Shown: piece by piece, positions 56,481 through 64,000 of the stretch
Numbering within the stretch: position 1 is the first letter of the stretch
How the letters are laid out: the number at the start of each line of letters is the position of its first letter
NCBI GenBank assembly: GCA_017311185.1
Contig: JAESUZ010001754.1
Coordinates: forward strand, 310,001 to 374,000
From: Proteles cristata cristata
Lineage: Eukaryota; Chordata; Mammalia; Carnivora; Hyaenidae
Direction of reading: 5' to 3'
Length of the DNA stretch: 64,000 nucleotides
Made by a program: the position numbers and the translations under genes
The notes under the pieces: generated by a model
The model's database searches: none
Told to the model about the DNA's origin: nothing
What the model saw: the letters and a program-made list of their open reading frames with translations, nothing else

Positions 56481-56930
56481 CCACCCCCCGCTCCCTACTG
56501 CTTTTAGAACAAAGCCCCAAATCCTTCACTTGGCTCACCCATACCTCCCTGTCTGAGCCTTGCCTGTCTTTCAACCTTCTTGTTCTGCTGTTCTTCTCCA
56601 CTCCTTCCCCACAGTCCAGCCACAGGTCATTGCTCAGCTCTTCTCTCTGCTCCGAATGCACTGTCCAAACCCGCTCCCCGCCTCTAAACACAACATCGCC
56701 AGGCTCGCCTTCTGCGTTTCCTCCAGACCTCCCTGGACCCATCACTTCAAGGTAGCTCTCCATGGTTCTGCATCTCAGTCAGGTTCCTCTGGGTCCTGCA
56801 TGGTAGCTTACATGCAGCCTGGACCAAGGAAAAGATGGCTCAAGGGCCTTCTGGATGGTGAGAAGCTGGGTGTTAAAAAACATTGGTCACTAACAATGCA
56901 GCGTGGGTGTCTCCCTCTGTACAACTGAGT

Positions 56931-58139
56931 GTGAGACCATGGAGTGTTGTTTTGATATTGAGTTTGAACCAGGGCTTGTCATCCGTGCCAAAAATATTTA
57001 CCATGTGCCTGACACTGTGCTCTTTACCCTGCTCCCCGGGAGCCTGCCATTTATTTAACACATTTCAGAAACCTGGGTATCAGGAGAGCAAAATCTGTTG
57101 CAGGGAACTCCTGTGACTGTGTTTTATTTCCTTGAGTAAGACATTTAATTTTCTGGGTCTCAGTTGTAATAACAGTCCTTGCTGACTGCCCCATGGTGAC
57201 TGGGGCTGGCGTTCATGCTGCTAAAATACTTGGATATCTTTAGGCCTTGGATGGGATGCAGAGGAGAAGTCGGGCTTTGCATCTGAGCTGTTGAAGGTGC
57301 AACTTTCCCAAGACCATTTCTTGATCCCTGTCCCCCCTGGAGGACCTGTGCTATTAAACCAGAGAGCAGAGCAGGTCTTGGCTGGCAGGGACCCAGGGAT
57401 TAATGTCCAGGGCGTTAACATCATAATTGGCCCGGCTTTGAAGGCGGCAACATCTGCTGTGTGAGACCCTGATGCCAGAGCCCATGTGGCACCTCCCGGC
57501 TGGCCAGGACCCCCTGTCTTGGGAGGCTGCAAGGCAGCTGGGGGGTGGGGGTGGGGTGGCTGCACTTAGCACACACTCCATGGCTACTGTCAGGTGTTGA
57601 AAAGCTCTTATTAGGGCCAAGGAATTGACATGTCCTGGGCTTCTCAAGAAGACAATGGGGACCCACGGGAGAGGCTTTGCGCCGGAAGGCGCCCAGGGAC
57701 TGGTAATTGAGTTACTGGTAAAGTACCGAGGCGCTGTGGCCGTGACAAGTATTAGTGGCGGGAGGCTGGCGGGCTGTTGCAAGGCTATTCTGTGCTTTCC
57801 CTTTGGCATGGAGTATTTGGAGATTAATTCTTTCTTTAAACATGTTTACTGGGGCAGTAGAGCCCGGTGTTCAGGAGGGCAGTTGGGAAGTCAGACTGCT
57901 GGTACCTGGAGGATGTACCCCATGGCGGGATGCATTGTCTCTGTCACAACATTCCTGGGATGCCTCATCTTCCAGATGAAGACACCGAGGCTCCAGCAGG
58001 CTGAATGCCCTGCCTAAGATGACACAGCCTTCAAAGATAGATTATGGATAAGAATCTTCTCTGTTTTCAGGCCCACACTGCCCTTACTACAACCTGGGTG
58101 CATTTGTGGACACGGCCCAGTTAGGTCCGTATAGTTTTC
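56931..58139. other. unique intronic sequence with a candidate conserved part
   Basis: No repeat recognised, except that 57930-58030 ('cctcatcttccagatgaagacaccgaggctccagcag') may be a MIR piece. 57560-57870 is the best conserved-element candidate here. Confidence 0.4.
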
Positions 58140-58870
58140 TTTGCTCAGTTTCCCGCTTCCGGAAGAGCTCTCAGATGCACCCACTTCCTACCACTCCTGG
58201 CCTGAGCGGCTCTTATCTGCATGACTACAGCCTCCCAAGTGGACTCTCTGCCCCTTCTCTGCTCCCCTCTGCCTACCCAGCAGGGGCAGATTTCAGGATG
58301 TCACTTCCGCACTTCCCGTCCCTCAAAGGCCTGCCATTGCCATGAGGCTAGATTCCAAAATACTTAACAAGGCCTTCAGTCCCCCCACCCCCGCCCCCTG
58401 TGTCTCCCGCTCCATCTCCTTCCATCTCTGGACTCTTGGCTCTACCCACATAGTCTTCCTGAACGCTCTGGAAGGCTCTATGCACTTAGTTCTGCCTTGG
58501 GGCCCTTACATATGCCATTCCTTCTGCCTGAAACTCTTCCCTGACTTTTTTCTGGGTGACTTCTAGTCAACCTTGAATGTTTCCTCCTCGGAGGATGTTC
58601 CTGTCTACCAAAGTCCTCTTCTTGGTGTCCCCTGCTCTGCCTTCGTCGCTTGTTAATTTCTTGCAATTATTTTTTTCTTCTGTGACTTTGCTGCCTGCTT
58701 TCTTTGGTCTTGGTCTTTCTCTCCCTCTATTTTGTGAGCTTCTGGAGGTTAGGGACCTGGATGGCTCTGTTTCCACAATCTCCCCGCATCAAAACCATTG
58801 CCCGGCACTCAGTGCATTTCCAACAAGCACGTTTTGTATTTGTCGAATGAATAAATGGTTCTCAAAAACT
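58140..58870 (+). repeat. L2 LINE 3' end
   Basis: 'aaggcctgccattgccatgaggctagattccaaaatac', 'cccttacatatgccattccttctgcctgaaactcttccctgac', 'tttgtgagcttctggaggttagggacctgg', ending 'gtcgaatgaataaatgg'. Confidence 0.75.
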
Positions 58871-58919
58871 GCTGGCATTGTCTCTGACAATGTAAGTGCA
58901 TGTAGGCATATTTATACCA

Positions 58920-59040
58920 GCCAGTTCATTCTAAGGCAGTTTTCATCCATTTATTCATCCATGCATCGTGTCCATCAATATTTACTAAGCACCAACTGGA
59001 TGCTGGAGATGCAAAACTGAACAAGAAAAGTTGCCAGCCC
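58920..59040 (-). repeat. L2 LINE 3' tip
   Basis: 'catttattcatccatgcatcg' then 'aatatttactaagcaccaactggatgctggagatgcaaaactgaacaag'. Confidence 0.7.
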
Positions 59041-59089
59041 TCCAGTAACTGAGTAACTCGGGGGGCGGGGCGAGGCGGTGGAGACAAAT

Positions 59090-59285
59090 CCTGAGCTTCT
59101 GAGTCAGGTGTGGGTGACTGGTTCTCCAGTTACTCAGTGTGTGACCTTGGGCAAGTCACTTGTCACTTCACTGAGCTCCTGGCGACTACTCTGTAAAGCG
59201 GAGATAAGCAGGCACATCTTGCAGGGCTATTCTGATGCTAACATGAATGAGATAAAGTGTGTAAAAGCAGAGCGCAATAAAGAGA
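59090..59285 (+). repeat. MIR SINE relic
   Basis: 'ccagttactcagtgtgtgaccttgggcaagtcacttgtcacttcactgagc', 'gtaaagcggagataagcaggcacatcttgcagggctatt'. Confidence 0.78.
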
Positions 59286-60069
59286 AGATGTTATTTTTGT
59301 TTTTATTAGCTGTGTGGGGCATTAAGGGAGAGTCAGGTCATCTACCTGGTGGTGGTGGAGAATTAGAGAGGCTCTAATACACGATGAAGTGCCTTTGAGG
59401 CAAGGTGGGTAGGGGTGAGGGCTTGGTGACAACAAAGAGGGGTTCCTGGGGCGGGGGGCATCTGGATTGCAGTGTTTTGAAAATAAGCATCTCCTCATTT
59501 CTCTCTCCTTGAGGGGCACAAACCACCTTCTCTTCTGAGAATAGTTTGGTTTGTCTTTGGAAAAGCCCCAATGCACCAACACCTCCCCCACCCTCATCCC
59601 TGTTCCCATCCTGTTCCCTTCCCCCCCCGCCCCTGCTGCCAAGCCTGTACCTCTATTTCCCCTTTCCTCTCAAAACTCAGAAGAATGGGGGGTTGGAAGC
59701 ATCTCTGTCATCCATCCAATGAAATTAGGAGCTGGCAGCTGTGGTTCGATTAATCCCTCCTCTCCTCTCCCAACCTCTGGGAGACTTGTTCTCAGGAAGG
59801 ACAAGGCAGGGATATGAGACTTAGCAACAACGTGGAGATGGATGGGGGCCCGGAGTCCACCTCATCTGGCTTCCATCCTGGGCAGGAATCCCCTGGCAAT
59901 ATCCTTGAGGAGGGGCCCTACTGTACACTTTCTTGAATGTGCCCTGACCCTAGGTCATGTCAGTGGGAGTCAGTTTCACCGTGAACTTCAGTCTCTAAGC
60001 CCACAGGATTCAGTAAAAAGCACTGCAAAGTAAACATCTCTTCAAGGAAGAAGTAGCAAGTATTGAATG
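59286..60069. other. unique intronic sequence
   Basis: Nothing recognised. Confidence 0.4.
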
Positions 60070-60250
60070 GTTGGGGCCCTGGGAATCTCACTGCCAGGAT
60101 CTACATCCCAGCTCTGTCACCTTGGAGTGATGAACACAGCTAAACCTCAGTTTCCCAATCTGTAAAATGGGAATGATAATGGTAGTCCCTTCCTGAGAGC
60201 TGTTGTGGGGATAGTTGCAATAACAAGGGGGAAGCCCTTAGAACCCTACC
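60070..60250 (+). repeat. MIR SINE relic
   Basis: 'gatctacatcccagctctgtcacc', 'aaacctcagtttcccaatctgtaaaatgggaatgataatggtag'. Confidence 0.82.
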
Positions 60251-60439
60251 ATGTCCAGAGTCCTGGCTTGACACCTAACGGTGTTGATGGTTAGGATTAA
60301 GTCTTGGTTGAACCCTGCCAAAGCAAGGGCTGGAGTGAGATTAGAAGGGCCCAGAAAAATCCTCAGCCTCCCTAACTCCCTCTTTCTGCTTTCTGAGGAA
60401 AGTGCCTTCGCCAGGGAGCAGTGCCTTTCATTGTGTGGC

Positions 60440-60620
60440 AACAGAGAAGCTTGCGGCAGAGTAAAGAGAGCCGGGCCTCTGCAGTGGGCAGTCTGTGGGC
60501 CTCTTACTAAGCACCTGGCCATGGGTACTTACCTACCCTTTTTGCACTTCTGTTTTCTCACTTGCCAGACAGACACTGCCATCTCTACAAGAGAGGGTAG
60601 GGTCTGATATTTTAGCATCG
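60440..60620 (+). repeat. MIR SINE fragment
   Basis: 'cttgcggcagagtaaagagagccgggcctctgcagtgggcag' and 'ttgcacttctgttttctcacttgccagacag'. Confidence 0.5.
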
Positions 60621-60829
60621 CCTCCCCTGGTTCACTCTGGTCAGGGCCACCTTGGTGACTGGTTACTGCCACTATCTCCAGTCTGGCCTCTGTTTCCCTG
60701 TTTGTCCCCATATAGGTTAGGCTCCTCCCACCAACCAGAGCAAGCTTCTGAAAACCCAAGTCAATGAACATCCAATGTTGCTGCTTTCAATATCCCTGAA
60801 TCAGTAACTCTCATCCCGGCCTATAAGCA

Positions 60830-61260
60830 CGTCCTGTCTTCTACCTCTCCCATTCATGCTGCCCCTCCCACGTGGCTCCTTCTGGGAACACCCCAGGGCA
60901 TTTGCTCATGCTGTTCCCGATCCCTAGAATGTGTTTCCCCCAGATAGCAGCATAGCTCATTTATTCTGCCCAACCCTCCCCTCCTCTGAGAGTCCCCGCG
61001 TGGCTACCTATCTCTCACGGCATTTCCTTTTGGGCCCTCCCTCTCCCCCACCCCTGCTCCATCTCTCTGCACAGCACTTATCAGGGCCTGACAAACATTT
61101 ATGTATTTGTTAGTCTATTGCTTTTTCCTTCTCATCAGGCTGCAGAGCCCAGAGAGGGGAGGATCCGCCTCTTTGATCTCTGCTGGATCTCCGGCACCCG
61201 GCGCAGTGCCTGACTCGGTGTAGATAGTAGTTTTTGAATGAACAGGTGCAGAGCATGCCC
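60830..61260 (+). repeat. L2 LINE 3' end
   Basis: 'catttgctcatgctgttcccgatccctagaatgtgtttcccccag', 'gcacagcacttatcagggcctgacaaacatttatgtatttgttag', 'gcacccggcgcagtgcctgactcgg'. Confidence 0.78.
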
Positions 61261-63184
61261 AGGGATTAACATTGTGGAAATGGGCCTGGCCCATTGTAGG
61301 TATTTGATAAGTGTGAGTTTTTAATCCCTTCATTATCAAACTAGAAAGTACATTGAAAGAGCAAATACCCTTGGGAGGGGCAACACGGGTGATTTCAACT
61401 CACCTGGGATTCTTGCAAAGGGGAAGGCTAAGGGGGGGTGGGGAGGAAGGCAAGCGGAGGCCCCAGCCACACTTCACTTGCTAAGCAGTTTTGCCTCTGG
61501 CCAGCTCTGTTTATGCCTGCGTAGGACGATTCTCCAGGCAATTGAATTGAATTACCCTTTTCATTCTAATAATCTGAACGGAATTCAGATGTGGTATTTG
61601 ATGAGGTCTTGTCTATCGAGCAACTGCAGGACTGCCTGGCACATTGCAGCAAACGACCATCAACTTGAGGGCCGCCGTGCCTCCACCAAAGTGCCAATAT
61701 TTCCATGGAAAATCCCGGTCATTTACAGTTTATGTCTCAAAAATGAATTTTTATTTCATTGGTTTAATCTTCAGAGTTATCAGAAACGTGTGTTTATTCC
61801 CAGGGAGACTTCAAATGCATGATTCTCGTAACAAGACCAGAGCTGGAAGATTTCCTGAAGTGGGGGCAAAGGAAAGTGCTCCCTGCCTGGCTGGAATTGC
61901 TGTGTGTACGATGCCCTGCAGAGAGAGAGAAGAGAGCAGGCTGGACGCCTTCCAGAAATCAGAAGGGAAGCTGATTCCTACTTGGAAGGGTGTTAAAATC
62001 TTAAGAGCAAGGCCGACAGACCGAGGGGAGAAAGTGAAGGAGAGAGAAAAATGTGTGAGCATTTTTTTTTTTCTGTTTTCTTACAGCCAAATGCCTGGAA
62101 ATCTACGGCATCCGGCAATTCCCTGGCCATGGCGCATAGTAAGACTCAGGAAATATAAGTTAAATTGGAGTTGAATTTGGCTGATGAGGGTTTGGAGGCA
62201 GTGTTAGCTGCTGTGATCTGATTCGACCAAGTCTCTCCCTGCACTCCCCTCCCCCTAGCACACTCAGATTGTCTAATAACCTGTCACAAGTAGCAACAGC
62301 ACTGAAGGCTTTGGCTGTGTCACAGGAAAAGATCCAGCCCTTCCCAGGAGATCTCCCCGGCACAGGAGCCGGCCCAGCTCTGCCCACACACTGGGTCTCT
62401 GAGTCAGAAGGGCATGTTTTTGCAACTAATTTTACTACTCTTGTTTCTATCGCATTGGCGAAACACTGCTAGCTTTTTTTGGGGGGGGGGAGGGGGGCGG
62501 AAAGGGGTCTGCACCAGCCAAGATCCCAAGATTAGTTATCTTGATAAGGAGACATTTCCCTGACCAGCCTCCCACCCTGCTTCCTCATTTTCTGCCCTTA
62601 GACAGCTCGGGAGAGATAGATGGCAGTGCAAACAGCATCATCAAGGAAACATCTCCTGCAGCTCGTCTGCCAGGCAAGGGCTCTTGGAATCATAGATAAT
62701 TAGTGAAGTTGTAGCAGCCAGCTAACTCAGCACCGGTGCAACGCTTCTGGGTTAGTGATTGTAGTATCTCTAAGTAAAGGGGTTATTCCAAGCATCAGTT
62801 ATGGGCAAATGCGACTGACTTGTACTGTCCCAGTCTTTTGTGGGTATAGCAACAGAGCAGACAAAACTCCGTACTCACTTGGGACTTATATTCTAATGAT
62901 CCACATTTGTCTACCTATCTTATGCAGTGACTTGAAATGACATAGACAATAAAATTACAAAATAAATATATCAGGATCAAATTATATGCCAATGAGAAGG
63001 GAAAGTCAGCACTAGGGAAGAAGAAATACCACTAGAAAATTCATAGTGTCTTATAGAGCTGCCAATGCCAAGTGGGAACTTTGGTCTGAAGCTCCTGGAT
63101 GGCCAAGGTAGAGAGGGGAAGTATATCAGTCACATGAGTCTCGTTGTTCAGAAAGGGATATCAATACTTTCCATATTTCTTCTT
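61261..63184. other. repeat-poor intronic sequence with two candidate conserved parts
   Basis: No repeat family recognised over about 1.9 kb. 61490-61830 and 62530-62720 look AT-rich and preserved. A G10 run at 62481-62490 plus AGGGGGG is the only low-complexity feature. Confidence 0.4.
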
Positions 63185-63405
63185 ACAGTTAAATCTGTTA
63201 TCTAATCATATGACCTTATTTGAGCCTTAGAACGACCTTATGACTCAATGATCATTATTAACCCCATTTTACAGGTGGAAAACCTGGGGCTTAAAAAAGT
63301 TGTGTACCTTTCCCAAGGTTGTATCTGGAAAGTGGCAGAGCTGAGGTGAACTTTTAGGCAGTCTAAATTCAGAGGCAGTGAGCTAGAGCTCTTAACCATA
63401 TGTGG
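63185..63405 (-). repeat. MIR SINE, near full length
   Basis: 'tattaaccccattttacaggtggaaaacctggggcttaaaaaagttgtg', 'ggcagtgagctagagctcttaaccata'. Confidence 0.82.
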
Positions 63406-63634
63406 TTGACCCTTGAACTACGCAAAAATCTGAGCATAACTTTTGAATCCCCCCAAAACTTAGCTACTAATAGTCTACTGTTGGCTGTAAGCCTCATTGA
63501 GAACATAAACAGTTGATTAACAGTTTGTATGTTATACGTGTCATACACTGTATTCTTACACTAAAGTAAGCTAGAGAAAAGAAAATTTTAAGAAGAGAAA
63601 GAGAAGGAAGAGAAAATATTGTACTGTGTATGTG
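63406..63634. mobile_element. TcMar-Tigger-like relic
   Basis: 'tggttgacccttgaactacgc' is a typical Tigger-family end, followed by 'gctactaatagtctactgttggctgtaagcctcattgagaacataaacagttgatt' and 'attcttacactaaagtaagctagagaaaag'. The right end is lost in the TA repeat. Confidence 0.65.
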
Positions 63635-63654
63635 TATATATATATATATATATA
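63635..63654. repeat. (TA)n microsatellite
   Basis: Ten TA units, with more TA at 63670-63680 after a short TACGTACTGTGTGTGTT spacer. Confidence 0.9.
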
Positions 63655-63826
63655 CGTACTGTGTGTGTTTATATATATATGAAATTCATTGGTTTCTAGA
63701 CCCAAGACATCCCAAGAATGGGAAAACCAGAGCTGTTAGGTCCCGGGTTTGAGATGACCTGGGCCTAAACTAGCCTGCAATCTTGTACTCATTTCCTGTT
63801 GTCATAAAGGCAGAAATAAGTAAAAA

Positions 63827-63890
63827 CAAACAAACAAACAAACAAACAAACAAACAAACAAACAAACAAACAAACAAACAAACAAACAAA
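63827..63890. repeat. (CAAA)16 microsatellite
   Basis: Sixteen uninterrupted CAAA units. Confidence 0.97.
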
Positions 63891-64000
63891 AACACCTCTA
63901 GCTGGGCTCTGTCTGTTCTCAGGCTCCAGCCTTACAAGGAAGCCTCAGTAGGTCTGGAAGAGGTGTGTGGTGCTGGGAAAAGCCCTTGAAAGGCGCTCTC

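Larger units (their letters stand above)
54830..56930 (+). repeat. L2 LINE, long copy split by SINE plus L1
   Basis: Before the insert: 'gtgtctctaatgtatctcagactcagtgtccccagccaaagc', 'ccccagctgttcctcaacctgaaactcctcaatgatttcccagtgcttct'. After it: 'cttttagaacaaagccccaaatccttcacttggctcacccatacc', 'tctgagccttgcctgtctttcaacc'. The two parts join in L2 order. The last 150 bases are weaker. Confidence 0.65.

Overview
The window is mammalian nuclear DNA from a cat-like carnivore (Feliformia, most likely a felid). The main evidence is about 30 copies of the tRNA-derived carnivore SINE. Its + sense begins GGGGCGCCTGGGTGGCTC, carries a tRNA-like B box (GTTCGAGCCCC), has a CT-rich middle and ends in AATAAA plus an A tail. 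Two 3' ends of carnivore LINE-1 and many mammal-wide MIR, L2, hAT and Tigger relics agree with this. There is no operon structure, ribosome binding site, CRISPR array or phage.

Only one protein-coding exon could be supported. It is an 84-bp exon on the minus strand at 10602-10685, with a good acceptor and a GTGAGT donor. Its 27 whole codons match exon 2 of CACNG2 (stargazin, TARP gamma-2), an AMPA-receptor auxiliary subunit. The gene is read right to left, so 1-10601 is part of intron 2 and 10686-64000 is part of the very large intron 1. Exons 1, 3 and 4 were not found and should lie outside.

Layout. 1-10.6 kb (intron 2): three young or nested SINEs, MIR/L2/hAT relics, CA and polypurine tracts, and a GC-box/CCAAT/TATA cluster at 8302-8462 on the + strand. 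10.7-28 kb: mostly old repeats and unique sequence, with a G-rich 25-bp minisatellite near 15.7 kb and an old L1 3' end at 20.2-20.9 kb. 28-44 kb: the SINE-dense part, with more than a dozen copies, several as close inverted pairs. 46.6-49.8 kb: a nest of L2-type DNA holding an L1 that holds a SINE. 53.8-54.4 kb: a near-complete Tigger transposon split by a short SINE. 54.8-56.9 kb: a second nest, L2 holding a SINE holding an L1. 57-64 kb: largely repeat-poor intron with several candidate conserved noncoding segments, ending in a (CAAA)16 microsatellite.

I did not find a previously undescribed biological system. The more informative observations are the two age classes of SINE, separable by sequence and by decay of the target-site duplications; the layered insertions that give relative dates; the inverted SINE pairs that would fold in the CACNG2 pre-mRNA; and the promoter-like cluster in intron 2. 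Repeat family names rest on memory of consensus sequences, not on a database search. Boundaries of old repeats are approximate; boundaries set by target-site duplications (TSDs) are read directly.
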